Made by a program: the position numbers and the translations under genes. A DNA stretch of 64,000 nt from an uncultured Alcanivorax sp. (GTDB taxonomy: Bacteria > Pseudomonadota > Gammaproteobacteria > Pseudomonadales > Alcanivoracaceae): the NCBI RefSeq assembly GCF_947258575.1, contig NZ_CAMYIV010000006.1:1-64000 (forward strand). Direction: 5' to 3'. Every line of letters begins with the position of its first letter. The first letter of the stretch is position 1. The notes beneath the pieces are model-generated. The model was given only the letters and a program-made list of their open reading frames with translations, ran no database searches and was not told where the DNA came from. Positions 43,564 through 53,362 of this stretch are shown piece by piece.

Positions 43564-44601
43564 ATGAGCGATAAAGGTAAGGCGCTGTCCGCGGCGCTGT
43601 CACAGATTGAGCGTCAATTCGGCAAGGGTTCTGTCATGCGCATGGGCGATCGCAAGCGCGAGCGCATGCCGTCCATTTCCACCGGCTCTCTGGGGCTGGA
43701 TATTGCTCTGGGCATCGGCGGGCTCCCGAAAGGCCGTATCGTGGAAATCTATGGCCCGGAATCCTCCGGTAAAACCACCCTCACCCTCAGCGTGATTGCC
43801 CAGGCGCAGAAAAAAGGCGCCACCTGCGCCTTTGTGGATGCGGAACACGCCCTGGATCCTGACTACGCCGAGAAGCTGGGCGTCAACGTGGATGACTTGA
43901 TCGTGTCTCAGCCGGATACCGGTGAGCAGGCCCTGGAAATTACCGACATGCTGGTGCGCTCCGGCGCTGTGGACGTGGTGATCGTCGATTCCGTGGCGGC
44001 GCTGGTGCCCAAGGCGGAAATTGAAGGCGAAATGGGCGACACCCATGTGGGCCTGCAGGCTCGTCTGATGAGCCAGGCGCTGCGCAAGATCACCGGCAAT
44101 GTGAAAAATGCCAATACCCTGGTGGTGTTCATCAACCAGATCCGCATGAAGATCGGTGTGATGTTCGGTAACCCGGAAACCACCACCGGGGGTAACGCCC
44201 TCAAGTTCTACTCCTCCGTGCGCCTGGATATCCGTCGTATCGGTGCGGTGAAGCAGGGTGACGAAGTCACCGGTAACGAAACCCGCGTGAAGGTGGTGAA
44301 GAACAAGGTATCGCCGCCGTTCCGTCAGGCCGAATTCCAGATTCTGTACGGCCAGGGCATCAATCAGCTGGGTGAAGTGCTGGACCTGGGTGTGCAGCAG
44401 GGTCTGGTGGACAAGTCCGGTGCCTGGTATGCCTACAAGGGCGACAAGATTGGCCAGGGCAAGCAGAACGCCTGCGAATTCCTGCGTGAGAACCCGGCCA
44501 TCGCCGAGGAAATCGAGCAGGAAATCCGTGCCCGCTTGCTGCCTGATCCCACTGAGGCACCCGCTGCCAAGGAAGAGGAAGCCGAAGCCGGCAATGAGTG
44601 A
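43564..44601 (+). CDS. recA: Recombinase RecA
   Basis: This 345-residue RecA has Walker [10 protein letters not shown] (64-72), L1/L2 DNA-binding loops with [20 protein letters not shown], and the acidic C-terminal tail. It forms the nucleoprotein filament for homologous recombination and triggers LexA autocleavage. The start at 43564 has GGAGAGGGG upstream; a longer frame adds ten residues. It overlaps recX by eight bases. The LexA box upstream shows SOS control. Confidence 0.98.
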   Translation: MSDKGKALSAALSQIERQFGKGSVMRMGDRKRERMPSISTGSLGLDIALGIGGLPKGRIVEIYGPESSGKTTLTLSVIAQAQKKGATCAFVDAEHALDPDYAEKLGVNVDDLIVSQPDTGEQALEITDMLVRSGAVDVVIVDSVAALVPKAEIEGEMGDTHVGLQARLMSQALRKITGNVKNANTLVVFINQIRMKIGVMFGNPETTTGGNALKFYSSVRLDIRRIGAVKQGDEVTGNETRVKVVKNKVSPPFRQAEFQILYGQGINQLGEVLDLGVQQGLVDKSGAWYAYKGDKIGQGKQNACEFLRENPAIAEEIEQEIRARLLPDPTEAPAAKEEEAEAGNE

Positions 44602-45061
44602 ACCGCTCACTGAATCCGAACTGCGCCAGCGGGCTGTCAGCCTGCTGGCGCGTCGGGATCATGCCCGCCGGGAGCTGGAAACCAAGCTGTACCGCAAGCT
44701 CGGTGAGCAGGCAGCACTGCCTGCGGTGATGGCCTGGTGTGAGGAGCATGGCTTTATCGATGACCGGCGCTTTGCCGGTTTTTTTGTGCGTTCGCGCATC
44801 GACCGGGGGCAGGGCGCCCTGCGAATCCGCCAGGAACTACAACTGAAGGGCGTGGATAACGAGCTGATCGCCCAGGCCCTGGCAGAGGCCGAAGTGGACT
44901 GGTTCGCGCTGGCTCGGGACGTGCGTGCCCGGCGCTTTCGCCAGTACCCGGGCAAGGACCAGAAAGAAAAAGCGCGTCAGCTACGTTTCCTGCAACAGCG
45001 TGGCTTCGATGCCGAACAAAGTTTTGCTGCACTGGACTGTCCTCCGGACGACGATCTGTAG
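44594..45061 (+). CDS. recX: Regulatory protein RecX
   Basis: This 155-residue three-helix-repeat protein inhibits RecA filaments. Landmarks are [34 protein letters not shown] and [19 protein letters not shown]. Its ATG lies within the last codons of recA (eight-base overlap), so it is translationally coupled to recA and co-induced in SOS. Confidence 0.93.
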   Translation: MSEPLTESELRQRAVSLLARRDHARRELETKLYRKLGEQAALPAVMAWCEEHGFIDDRRFAGFFVRSRIDRGQGALRIRQELQLKGVDNELIAQALAEAEVDWFALARDVRARRFRQYPGKDQKEKARQLRFLQQRGFDAEQSFAALDCPPDDDL

Positions 45062-45290
45062 TCCGCTCCTCAACCCACAATCCGTATCCTCTAATTCGCC
45101 GTTGCCGCTCAGTTCGCGAAGCGGAGGGGGGGCATTACCCCGATGATTCGTCTTGCCAGCAAGGCTCCAGCGATCTTCCTTCATAGAGAGAGCTTCTTCG
45201 GTACGCCGCAAGTCCCACAGAAATTTCCTGCTTGGTTCGAATCCGGTTCACAGCGTATCCTGCGCTTTTGCGGCTTGTGTGAGACTTCTC

Positions 45291-46058
45291 ATGGAATACC
45301 TGTCTGATCCCTGGTTGGCGGCAGCCATGCTGGGTGCCGGTGTATTGGCGGGTTTTATCAACACCCTGGCCGGTGGCGGGGGGCTGCTGATCCTGCCGCT
45401 GCTGATGCTCAGCGGTATGAGCGCGGCGTTGGCCAACGGCACCATGCGCGTGGGGGTGCTGATACAAAGCGTGGAGGCGGTGCGCCAGTTCAACAAGCGC
45501 GGCACCATGCCGTTCAAGCCGCTGCCGGCGATTCTGGTGCCCTGCCTGCTGGGGACCCTGGTAGGCACCCTGGCGGCGTCCTATCTGCCGGAGTCCATTC
45601 TCAAGCCGGTACTGCTCACTACCCTGGTGGTGGTGGCCCTGATCATGGTGTTCAAACCCAATCAACTGTCGCCGGCAGCGGACGAGCTGCCACTTCAACC
45701 CAATGATTCTGTTGCTGGCTGGCTGGGGCTGTTTTTCTGCGGTGCCTACGGTGGCTTTGTACAGGCGGGGGTGGGTTTTGTTCTGATCGCCGTGCTGGTG
45801 GGGCAGCTTCGCTATGACATGCTGCGAGGCAATGCCCTGAAGCTTGCCATTACCGGCAGCTTTACTGTGCTGGCCCTGGGCATTTTTGTGGCCCGCGACC
45901 AGGTGGCCTGGCTACCGGGCCTGCTGGTGGCCGCCGGCACCCTGCTCGGTGTTCGTCTGGGGGTGGGCTTCGCTCACCGGGTCTCCCCGACAGTGCTCAA
46001 GCGAATTCTGCTGGTGATGGTGCTGGCGGTGTGCCTGGCGGCGGCGATCAAGGGCTAG
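45291..46058 (+). CDS. TSUP-family (TauE/SafE) permease
   Basis: This 255-residue membrane protein has about eight helices with the TauE/SafE pattern AGFINTLAGGGGLLILPLLM and ANGTMRVGVLIQ near the N-terminus and FFCGAYGGFVQAGVGFVLI in the second half. These permeases export sulfite, sulfoacetate or similar anions; the substrate here is unknown. No co-transcribed partner is seen. Confidence 0.85.
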   Translation: MEYLSDPWLAAAMLGAGVLAGFINTLAGGGGLLILPLLMLSGMSAALANGTMRVGVLIQSVEAVRQFNKRGTMPFKPLPAILVPCLLGTLVGTLAASYLPESILKPVLLTTLVVVALIMVFKPNQLSPAADELPLQPNDSVAGWLGLFFCGAYGGFVQAGVGFVLIAVLVGQLRYDMLRGNALKLAITGSFTVLALGIFVARDQVAWLPGLLVAAGTLLGVRLGVGFAHRVSPTVLKRILLVMVLAVCLAAAIKG

Positions 46059-46062
46059 AAAC

Positions 46063-46158
46063 GAGCTACGAGCTGCTAGCTTCTGGCTGTTAGATTAAAG
46101 AAGGAGGGCCTTTTGTTTCGGGTTGTTCTCGAAGCTAGAAGCTAGTAGCTCGCAGCTT
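46063..46158. repeat. Imperfect long inverted repeat after TSUP gene
   Basis: Two 26-base arms (46063-46088 and 46133-46158) match as reverse complements at about 22 positions and share the core GAGCTnCTAGCTTCT. They flank a 44-base loop that includes AAGGAGGGCCTTTTG. It may be a repetitive extragenic element, similar in style to the AGCT-rich repeats of these genomes. Confidence 0.55.
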
Positions 46159-46233
46159 ACTGAACCATCGCAACCGGGCCTTGGGGGCGGTATACTCGGC
46201 GCTCTCTGATAGCCAGCCGATAATGTTTCTCCT

Positions 46234-48834
46234 ATGAAGAGTGCTGAACTACGCCAGGCCTTCCTGGACTACTTTGCCAGCCAGGGGCACGCCAAGGTGC
46301 CATCCTCCTCGCTGGTGCCCCATAACGACCCCACCCTGCTGTTTACCAACGCAGGGATGAACCAGTTCAAGGATGTGTTTCTGGGCCGTGAGTCCCGGGA
46401 TTACACCCGTGCCACCAGCTCCCAGCGCTGTGTGCGTGCCGGGGGCAAGCACAACGACCTGGAAAACGTGGGTTACACGGCGCGACATCACACCTTCTTC
46501 GAGATGCTGGGCAACTTCAGCTTCGGGGACTACTTCAAGCGTGAAGCCATCAAGTTTGCCTGGGAATTTCTCACCGGCACCCTGGGGCTGCCGGAAGAGC
46601 GGCTGTGGGTCACCGTGCATGTGTCCGATGACGAAGCAGCGGATATCTGGCTGAAGGAAATGGGCGTCAGCGCCGAGCGATTCTCCCGCCTGGACGAAGA
46701 CAACTTCTGGCAGATGGGTGACACCGGCCCCTGTGGTCCCAGCTCGGAAATTTTCTACGATCACGGGGCAGATGTGCCCGGCGGCCCACCAGGGTTCGAG
46801 GGCGAGGATCTGGATCGCTACATCGAGATCTGGAATTTGGTGTTCATGCAGTACGACCGTAAGCAGGACGGCGAGCTGAAGCCACTGCCCAAGCCCAGCG
46901 TGGATACCGGCATGGGCCTGGAGCGCATCGCGGCGGTGCTGCAGGGCGTGCATTCCAACTACGAGATCGACCTGTTCCAGGCGCTGCTGCAGGCGGCGGC
47001 AAAAGCCACCGGCTGCCAGGATATGGAAGAGAAATCCCTGCGGGTGATCGCTGACCATATCCGTTCCGCCAGCTTCCTGATCTGTGACGGGGTGATCCCG
47101 TCCAACGAAGGCCGTGGCTATGTGCTGCGTCGCATCATCCGGCGTGCCCTGCGTCATGGCCACAAGCTGGGTCAGGACAAGCCGTTCTTCTCCACCCTGG
47201 TGGGCGCATTGGTCGAACAGATGGGCGAGGCCTATCCGGAGCTGGTCCGCGAACAGGCCCGTATCGAGAAGGCGTTGCTGGCGGAAGAAGAGCAGTTCGG
47301 CCGCACCCTGGCCGCCGGCATGAAGGTGCTGGAAGCGGCCATTGCCGAGCTGGATGACAAGGAACTGCCCGGTGAGGTGCTGTTCAATCTTTATGACACC
47401 CATGGTTTTCCGCCGGATCTCACCGCCGATGTGGCCCGTGAACGGGAGTTGACGGTGGACATGGCCGGTTTTGAAGAAGCCATGCAAGCCCAGCGTGAGC
47501 GGGCTCGTGGTGCTGGCAGCTTTGCCAATGATTACAGCGACCGTCTCAACATCGAGGCGGTGACCGCGTTCTCCGGCTACGAAAAACTGGCGGATGACGA
47601 CGAGATCGTCGGCCTGTTCAAGGACGGTGAAGCGGTGGACGCCCTGCAGGCTGGCGAAGAGGGCATGGTTGTGCTGGCCAGCACGCCGTTTTATGCGGAG
47701 TCCGGCGGTCAGGTGGGCGACAGTGGCTTCCTGGTGCAGGGCGACAACCGTTTCGCGGTGGCCGATACCAAGAAGCGCCAAGCGGCCCATGTGCACCTGG
47801 GCAAGGTGGAAAGCGGCAGCCTGAAGGTGGGCGAGAAAGTGTCTGCCTATGTGGATGTGGAGCGTCGTCGCGCCATCATGCGCAATCACTCTGCTACCCA
47901 CCTGATGCATGCCGCCCTGCGCAACGTGCTCGGTGACCATGTGCAACAGAAAGGGTCTCTGGTGGCGTCTGACTACCTGCGCTTCGACTTCTCCCATGGC
48001 GAAGCGGTGAGCGAAGCCCAGCGCGAACAGATCGAGATTCTGGTTAACCGCCAGATTCTGGCCAACACCCCGGTGACCACGGAATTGATGGATATCGAAG
48101 CGGCCCGGGAAGCCGGCGCCATGGCCCTGTTTGGCGAGAAATACGATGATCAGGTGCGCGTGCTGAGCATGGGCAGCGAGGGTTTCTCCAAGGAGCTGTG
48201 TGGCGGCACCCACGTGAGCCGTACCGGTGATATCGGTCTGTTCCGTATTACCCTGGAAGCGTCCGCCGCTGCCGGGGTGCGCCGCATCGAAGCGGTCACC
48301 GGTGAGCATGCCCTGGGCGTGATGCGCCAGCAGGAGCGGGCGCTTAGCGAAATCGCCGCCACGGTGAAAAGTACCCCGGACAACGCCGCCGAGCGGGTGC
48401 GCAGCCAGGCACAGAAAGTCCGCGAGCTGGAAAAGGAAATCGAACGCCTCAAGCAGAAGCTGGCCAGCGGTGCCGGCAGCGACCTCACCGATGAGGTGCA
48501 GGAGATCGCCGGCGTGAAGGTATTGGCGACCCAGCTGGACGGTGCCGATGGCAAGACCCTGCGGGTGACCATGGACAAGCTGAAAGACAAGCTGGGCTCC
48601 GCCATCATCCTGCTGTCTGCTGTGGAGGGTGACAAAGTGTCCCTGGTGGCGGGTGTCACCAAGGATCTCACCGACCGCTTCAAGGCCGGTGATCTGCTCA
48701 AGCATGTGGCCGAGCAGGTGGACGGTCGCGGCGGTGGCCGCCCGGACATGGCCCAGGGCGGGGGCAACAACCCTGCAGCCCTGCCGGCGGCCCTGGAAAG
48801 CGTGAAAAACTGGGTGTCCGAGCAGGGGGCGTAA
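46234..48834 (+). CDS. alaS: Alanine-tRNA ligase
   Basis: This 866-residue class II synthetase has the aminoacylation core (about 1-460, motif 1 and motif 2 region [19 protein letters not shown]). The editing domain carries HSATHLMH (about 552-559) and CGGTH (656-660), which bind zinc and remove mischarged serine. The C-Ala domain follows. Full length and normal. It is followed by lysC and csrA, a common gammaproteobacterial order. Confidence 0.98.
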   Translation: MKSAELRQAFLDYFASQGHAKVPSSSLVPHNDPTLLFTNAGMNQFKDVFLGRESRDYTRATSSQRCVRAGGKHNDLENVGYTARHHTFFEMLGNFSFGDYFKREAIKFAWEFLTGTLGLPEERLWVTVHVSDDEAADIWLKEMGVSAERFSRLDEDNFWQMGDTGPCGPSSEIFYDHGADVPGGPPGFEGEDLDRYIEIWNLVFMQYDRKQDGELKPLPKPSVDTGMGLERIAAVLQGVHSNYEIDLFQALLQAAAKATGCQDMEEKSLRVIADHIRSASFLICDGVIPSNEGRGYVLRRIIRRALRHGHKLGQDKPFFSTLVGALVEQMGEAYPELVREQARIEKALLAEEEQFGRTLAAGMKVLEAAIAELDDKELPGEVLFNLYDTHGFPPDLTADVARERELTVDMAGFEEAMQAQRERARGAGSFANDYSDRLNIEAVTAFSGYEKLADDDEIVGLFKDGEAVDALQAGEEGMVVLASTPFYAESGGQVGDSGFLVQGDNRFAVADTKKRQAAHVHLGKVESGSLKVGEKVSAYVDVERRRAIMRNHSATHLMHAALRNVLGDHVQQKGSLVASDYLRFDFSHGEAVSEAQREQIEILVNRQILANTPVTTELMDIEAAREAGAMALFGEKYDDQVRVLSMGSEGFSKELCGGTHVSRTGDIGLFRITLEASAAAGVRRIEAVTGEHALGVMRQQERALSEIAATVKSTPDNAAERVRSQAQKVRELEKEIERLKQKLASGAGSDLTDEVQEIAGVKVLATQLDGADGKTLRVTMDKLKDKLGSAIILLSAVEGDKVSLVAGVTKDLTDRFKAGDLLKHVAEQVDGRGGGRPDMAQGGGNNPAALPAALESVKNWVSEQGA

Positions 48835-48927
48835 GCTGCGGTCAAGACTGCGGTTCCGCCCTCAACATGAAATCCCGGCGCGTTTCTGCTAAGGTTACGC
48901 GCTCTTTTTTGCAGATAAAGCGACTTT

Positions 48928-50154
48928 ATGGCCCTTATAGTGCAGAAATACGGCGGTACCTCAGTGGGTACAGTCGACCGCATTCAAGCCGTCGCCGAGA
49001 AGGTGGCAGGCTTCCATAAACGGGGCGACCAGGTGGTCGTGGTGGTGTCCGCCATGAGCGGCGAAACCAATCGCCTGATCGAGCTGGCCAAAGGTGTCAG
49101 CGATAACCCTTCACCGCGCGAGATGGATGTGCTGGTCTCCACCGGCGAGCAGGTCACCATTGCCCTGTTGTCCATGGCGTTGCAGAAGCAGGGCATCAAT
49201 GCCCGCTCCTACACAGGCAGCCAGATTCCCCTGCGCACGGACAGTGTCCATTCCAAGGCCCGTATCGAAGAGATCGACGACAAGAAAGTGCGCGCCGATC
49301 TCAATGGCGGCAGCGTTGTGGTCGTGGCCGGGTTCCAGGGTGTGGATGCCGACGGCAACATTACTACTCTCGGCCGTGGCGGCTCCGATACCACCGCCGT
49401 GGCTCTGGCCGCCGCATTGCAGGCCGACGAGTGCCAGATCTATACCGACGTGGACGGCGTTTACACCACCGACCCCCGTGTGGTGGATAACGCCCGTCGC
49501 CTGGACAGCATTACCTTCGAGGAAATGCTGGAAATGGCCAGCCAGGGCTCCAAGGTCCTGCAGATCCGCTCAGTGGAATTCGCCGGCAAATACAATGTGC
49601 CGCTGCGTGTCTTGTCCAGCTTCCAGGATGGTCCTGGAACACTCATTACCGTCGACGACGAGGTTGATATGGAAAAGCCGGTAATCTCCGGAATTGCCTT
49701 TACCCGTGATGAAGCCAAAATCATCGTGCGTGGCGCCCCGGATACCCCGGGCATTGCCTACAAGATCCTCGGCCCGGTGAGTGCAGAGAACATCGAAGTG
49801 GACATGATCGTGCAGAACGTGGGCAAGGACGGCGCTGCCGACTTTACCTTCACCGTGCACCGCAACGATTTCGCTCGTGCCCAGGAAGCCCTGCGCAAGG
49901 CCTCCGAAGAGCTGGGTAACCCGGAAATCATTGGCGATGACAAGATTGCCAAGGTCTCCCTGGTGGGTGTGGGTATGCGTTCCCATGCTGGTGTCGCCTC
50001 CAAGATGTTTGAAACCCTGGCCAACGAAGGGGTCAACATCGAGATGATCTCCACCTCCGAAATCAAGGTGTCTGTAGTGATTGCCGAGAAATACCTGGAG
50101 CTGGCGGTACGTGCCCTGCACTCCGCCTTCGAGCTGGATCAGCCTTCAAGCTGA
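48928..50154 (+). CDS. lysC: Aspartate kinase (monofunctional, two ACT domains)
   Basis: This 408-residue enzyme catalyses the first step to lysine, methionine and threonine. It has VQKYGGTSVG at the N-terminus, GRGGSDTTAVALAAAL, and two C-terminal ACT domains (about 265-405), which bind lysine/threonine for feedback control. It is the one-polypeptide beta-type form seen in pseudomonads and their relatives, which also yields a shorter regulatory subunit in some species. The order alaS-lysC-csrA is conserved. Confidence 0.95.
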   Translation: MALIVQKYGGTSVGTVDRIQAVAEKVAGFHKRGDQVVVVVSAMSGETNRLIELAKGVSDNPSPREMDVLVSTGEQVTIALLSMALQKQGINARSYTGSQIPLRTDSVHSKARIEEIDDKKVRADLNGGSVVVVAGFQGVDADGNITTLGRGGSDTTAVALAAALQADECQIYTDVDGVYTTDPRVVDNARRLDSITFEEMLEMASQGSKVLQIRSVEFAGKYNVPLRVLSSFQDGPGTLITVDDEVDMEKPVISGIAFTRDEAKIIVRGAPDTPGIAYKILGPVSAENIEVDMIVQNVGKDGAADFTFTVHRNDFARAQEALRKASEELGNPEIIGDDKIAKVSLVGVGMRSHAGVASKMFETLANEGVNIEMISTSEIKVSVVIAEKYLELAVRALHSAFELDQPSS

Positions 50155-50177
50155 TCCACATACTGCCAGGTAGGTAC

Positions 50178-50204
50178 GGGGCGACGACCGGTTAGTCTCG
50201 CCCC
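50178..50204 (+). terminator. Hairpin after lysC
   Basis: GGGGCGA (50178-50184) and TCGCCCC (50198-50204) form a stem about 25 bases past the lysC stop, followed by TGTTCA. A weak-tailed terminator. Confidence 0.5.
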
Positions 50205-50284
50205 TGTTCACGGCGAGACTTACGAATACGCTTCAGGCATACTACCGCCCCCGTGCCAGGGGTGGGTAAATGGTCCCGCACCAA

Positions 50285-50360
50285 GGAGTCGTCAAGGACG
50301 GCAACCCGCGAGCCTCAGGTACGGCATGCGCTCACGGAAATTGAAGGACCCCAGGAGGGA
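50285..50360 (+). promoter_or_regulatory. csrA leader with multiple GGA motifs
   Basis: Six GGA triplets (50285, 50296, 50336, 50346, 50354, 50358) lie in the 80 bases before csrA, the last two within the Shine-Dalgarno site AGGAGGGA. CsrA binds GGA in loops, so this suggests translational autorepression, as known for E. coli csrA. Confidence 0.55.
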
Positions 50361-50365
50361 TCATT

Positions 50366-50554
50366 ATGTTAATTCTTACGCGTCGAGTTGGTGAGACCCT
50401 GATGGTAGGTGATGAAGTCACTGTGACTGTCCTGGGTGTGAAAGGTAACCAGGTTCGTATCGGTGTAAATGCGCCGAAAGAGGTTGCCGTGCATCGGGAA
50501 GAAATCTACCAGCGAATTCAGCACGAAAAATCATCAGACGGTGAGTCTGCCTGA
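50366..50554 (+). CDS. csrA: Carbon storage regulator CsrA
   Basis: This 62-residue RNA-binding dimer has the invariant [16 protein letters not shown] start and [13 protein letters not shown] near the C-terminus, with R44-type residue present in VHREEI. It represses or stabilises mRNAs with GGA motifs and controls central metabolism, motility and biofilm. AGGAGGGA is its own ribosome site. Confidence 0.98.
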   Translation: MLILTRRVGETLMVGDEVTVTVLGVKGNQVRIGVNAPKEVAVHREEIYQRIQHEKSSDGESA

Positions 50555-50657
50555 TTTTTGGGCTGTATTTTCTCCGCAAAATCGTTATGATGCGCGGCGA
50601 GTTTGGAAACAGGCCAGCAAGAGCCCACATTCCAGACTGACAATATGACCGCATTCC

Positions 50658-50747
50658 GGAGAGGTGGGTGAGTGGCTGAAACCAGTTCCCTGCTAAGGAA
50701 CCATACGGGTTACCGTATCGCGGGTTCGAATCCCGCCCTCTCCGCCA
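50658..50747 (+). tRNA. tRNA-Ser (anticodon GCU)
   Basis: A 90-base cloverleaf has acceptor GGAGAGG pairing with CCTCTCC, discriminator G and an encoded CCA. The anticodon loop is CTGCTAA with GCT at 50692-50694. It has the long variable arm of serine tRNAs (ATACGGGTTACCGTAT) and a normal T-arm with GGTTCGAAT. It reads AGC and AGU codons. Confidence 0.98.
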
Positions 50748-50755
50748 TATATCCA

Positions 50756-50783
50756 AAAGCGCCCCGCACTGCGGGGCGTTTTT
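50756..50783 (+). terminator. Rho-independent terminator of tRNA-Ser
   Basis: CGCCCCGC-ACT-GCGGGGCG is followed by TTTTTC, 12 bases after the tRNA end. A textbook terminator. Confidence 0.9.
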
Positions 50784-50961
50784 CGTTGCAGCCTTGCTTG
50801 CAGGGCGCAGCCCCTCAGATTTCCTCGCGGATCCAGGCTGCCACGCAAAAACCGCGCTAACCCGTCGTGCTCATACTCACAAGCCAACATTTTCAACCCG
50901 CCCGACCTCGCAGTTGCGCTACACTATGTGCCCCGAAAAAACTTCGACCCAAGGTGACGCC

Positions 50962-51996
50962 ATGACTGACACCCTGACCATCGCCCGCCCTGACGACTGG
51001 CATCTACATTTCCGCGACGGCGATCTGCTCGCCGAGACGGTGCCGGCCACGGCGAACGTGTTTGGCCGTGCCATCGTCATGCCCAACCTGACACCGCCGG
51101 TGAATACGGTGGCCCAGGCCGACGAGTACCGGCAGCGAATTCTGGCTCAGGTACCTGCAGGCGTCGCCTTCGAGCCGTTAATGGTGCTGTACCTGACCGA
51201 TACTACGCCGGTGGAAGAGGTGGAGCGGGCCGCGAAGAGTGACTTCGTGCATGCCTTCAAGCTTTACCCGGCCGGTGCTACCACCAACTCCGATAGTGGC
51301 GTTACCGACCCGGGCAAGATCACTCATCTTTACGCGGCCATGGAAAAGCACGATGTGCCGCTGCTGGTGCATGGTGAAGTCACCGATGCAGATATCGATA
51401 TTTTTGACCGTGAAAAAGTCTTCATTGATCGTTACCTCAATGATATCCGCCGCCAGTTTCCCGGCCTGCGCATTGTCTTCGAGCATGTGACCACGGCAGA
51501 AGGGATTCACTTTGTGCGCGAGGCCAGCGAGCTGACGGCTGCCACCGTGACACCGCAGCACCTGCTGATGAACCGCAACGATTTGTTGGTGGGCGGGGTG
51601 CGCCCACACAACTACTGTCTGCCAATCCTCAAGCGTCGCCAGCACCAGGAAACGATCCAGCAGGCGGTGCTGGAAGGCCATCACCGTTTCTTCCTGGGCA
51701 CCGATTCCGCCCCCCATGCACGTAACAAGAAAGAAGCCGCCTGTGGCTGTGCCGGCTGCTATTCCGCCCGGGCCGCGTTGCCGTTGTATGCCAGCTTTCT
51801 CGAGCAGCACAACGCCCTGGACAAGCTGGAAGGTTTTGCCAGCCACTTCGGCGCGGATTTCTACCGGTTGCCCCGTCACAGCGACACCGTGACCCTGGTG
51901 CGCAAGCCCTGGTCCGTGCCCGAGGTGATTGATGCGGCTGGAGAGGCCATGGTGCCTTTCTACGCTGGTCAGCAACTGCCCTGGTCCCTGGGCTGA
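50962..51996 (+). CDS. pyrC: Dihydroorotase (PyrC type)
   Basis: This 344-residue zinc amidohydrolase of pyrimidine synthesis is of the E. coli PyrC type. It shows the metal ligands in DDWHLHFRDGD, the carboxylated lysine in FKLYPAGATTNSDSGV, LLVHGE, FEHVTTA and LGTDSAPH. The start at 50962 has AAGGTGACGC before it. It directly precedes the COG0523 GTPase, with only three bases between, suggesting cotranscription. Confidence 0.95.
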   Translation: MTDTLTIARPDDWHLHFRDGDLLAETVPATANVFGRAIVMPNLTPPVNTVAQADEYRQRILAQVPAGVAFEPLMVLYLTDTTPVEEVERAAKSDFVHAFKLYPAGATTNSDSGVTDPGKITHLYAAMEKHDVPLLVHGEVTDADIDIFDREKVFIDRYLNDIRRQFPGLRIVFEHVTTAEGIHFVREASELTAATVTPQHLLMNRNDLLVGGVRPHNYCLPILKRRQHQETIQQAVLEGHHRFFLGTDSAPHARNKKEAACGCAGCYSARAALPLYASFLEQHNALDKLEGFASHFGADFYRLPRHSDTVTLVRKPWSVPEVIDAAGEAMVPFYAGQQLPWSLG

Positions 51997-51999
51997 TTG

Positions 52000-53004
52000 A
52001 TGGAATGCTTGCCGGTAGTTGTCCTGAGCGGGTTTCTGGGCAGCGGCAAGACCACGCTGCTCAACCGCTGGCTCAAAGAGCGCCAGGATCTGGCGGTGAT
52101 CATCAACGAGCTGGGCGATATTGGTATCGACCAGCACCTCACCGGCCCGGGGCGGGTGCCGGTGACCCTGCTTTCCGGCGGTTGCCTGTGCTGCGTGATA
52201 CAGGGTTCCCTGTCCAGCACCCTGCGTAATCTCTTCATGGCCCGCAAGAATGGTGAGCTACCGGCGTTTTCCACGCTGGTGCTGGAAACCACCGGTGCTG
52301 CCGACCCCTTTGGTGTCACCGCACCGCTGGAGCAGGATCCCTGGCTGAAGAAACGTTTTTTCTGCCAGTCGGTACTGACCGTGGTAGACGCACAGGCCGG
52401 AGCCGGTAACCTGGAACGTCATCCTGAGTGGCTGGAACAGATCCACGCCGCCGATGCCCTGTTGTTGTCGAAAACGGAGCAATGCCAGCCGGGAGCCCTG
52501 GCGGCCTTGAAGGTGCAATTGGCAGCGCTGAATCCCACCGCGCGCATCTACCCGGAACCGGCCCCGGTGGACCTGCTGGCACAGTCCTTTCCCCGTCGTT
52601 GCCGGGTCACCGGCAGTTTTGCGCCGGTCCCATCCGGAGGCTCTCTGCTGTCGTCACAGCAACCGGCTAACCAGCCATCCCGTCACCAGCTTTACAGTGC
52701 CTCCCTGCGCTGGGATGGCGTGCTGTCCTGGCCCCTGTGGCAGGCTGCCCTGAAGCAGCTTGCCGAGCAATGCGGTGATGCCCTGATCCGGGTAAAGGGC
52801 CTGCTGCGCGTGGAGGGGCTGGATGGACCCTTGTTGGTGCAATGGGTAGAAGGCCGGGAGCCGGAACTGGGCCCGCTCAACCAATGGCCGGATCAGGACA
52901 GGCAAAGCCGGCTGGTGCTGATTGTCCGCCATCCCCAGGCTGACTTTGCGCAACAACAACTGGCACACTGGGAAACCTTGCTGACACAGCTCACCCCTGA
53001 ATAG
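52000..53004 (+). CDS. COG0523 (CobW/ZigA-like) metal-chaperone GTPase
   Basis: This 334-residue G3E GTPase has Walker [10 protein letters not shown] near the start, the COG0523 metal motif GGCLCC (CxCC), the switch [11 protein letters not shown] and a CobW_C domain. Members insert or deliver zinc or cobalt to target enzymes. With pyrC upstream, it could supply zinc to dihydroorotase or other enzymes under zinc limitation. The ATG at 52000 is preferred over a TTG that abuts the pyrC stop. I saw no Zur box upstream of pyrC. Confidence 0.85.
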   Translation: MECLPVVVLSGFLGSGKTTLLNRWLKERQDLAVIINELGDIGIDQHLTGPGRVPVTLLSGGCLCCVIQGSLSSTLRNLFMARKNGELPAFSTLVLETTGAADPFGVTAPLEQDPWLKKRFFCQSVLTVVDAQAGAGNLERHPEWLEQIHAADALLLSKTEQCQPGALAALKVQLAALNPTARIYPEPAPVDLLAQSFPRRCRVTGSFAPVPSGGSLLSSQQPANQPSRHQLYSASLRWDGVLSWPLWQAALKQLAEQCGDALIRVKGLLRVEGLDGPLLVQWVEGREPELGPLNQWPDQDRQSRLVLIVRHPQADFAQQQLAHWETLLTQLTPE

Positions 53005-53012
53005 GATCTGAC

Positions 53013-53342
53013 ATGGGCTATGTGTATCTTGCCGTGGCCATCCTGGCCGAAGTGGTGGCGACCAGCGCCTTGAATGCCTCCCAGGGTTTTTCCCGGCTAT
53101 GGCCTTCTGTGGTCACCGTGGTGGGCTACAGCATCGCTTTCTATGCGTTGTCGTTGACCCTGCGCACGATTCCCATGGGTATCGCCTATGCGGTGTGGGC
53201 CGGTGTCGGTATTGTATTGATTGCGCTGGTGGGTGCGTTGTTTTTCCGTCAGCAACCGGACCTGCCAGCGGTGGTAGGGATGGTGTTTATTGTTGTCGGC
53301 GTGGTGCTGGTGACATTCGTGTCCCGGACCAGCGGACACTGA
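53013..53342 (+). CDS. Small multidrug resistance (SMR/EmrE-like) efflux protein
   Basis: This 109-residue protein has four membrane helices and the essential E13 in [13 protein letters not shown]. The pattern [17 protein letters not shown] is typical of the EmrE/QacE type, which exports quaternary cations with protons. It lies 8 bases after the COG0523 gene. Confidence 0.9.
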   Translation: MGYVYLAVAILAEVVATSALNASQGFSRLWPSVVTVVGYSIAFYALSLTLRTIPMGIAYAVWAGVGIVLIALVGALFFRQQPDLPAVVGMVFIVVGVVLVTFVSRTSGH

Positions 53343-53362
53343 AATTTTTACAAGGAGTTCCT

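Noticed and set aside
45235-45260. T-arm-like GGTTCGAATCC suggesting a tRNA fragment or attachment site
   Set aside because: The flanking bases do not form a T-stem and no acceptor or anticodon arm is present.
46249-48705. An 818-codon open frame on the minus strand over alaS
   Set aside because: It is a GC-rich shadow frame of a certain alaS gene, with no family features; long antisense frames also lie over recA, hsdR and rmuC for the same reason.
53099-53362. An 88-codon extension of the acetyl-CoA hydrolase into the SMR gene
   Set aside because: The sequence there encodes a good SMR protein; GTG at 53363 has AAGGAG upstream.
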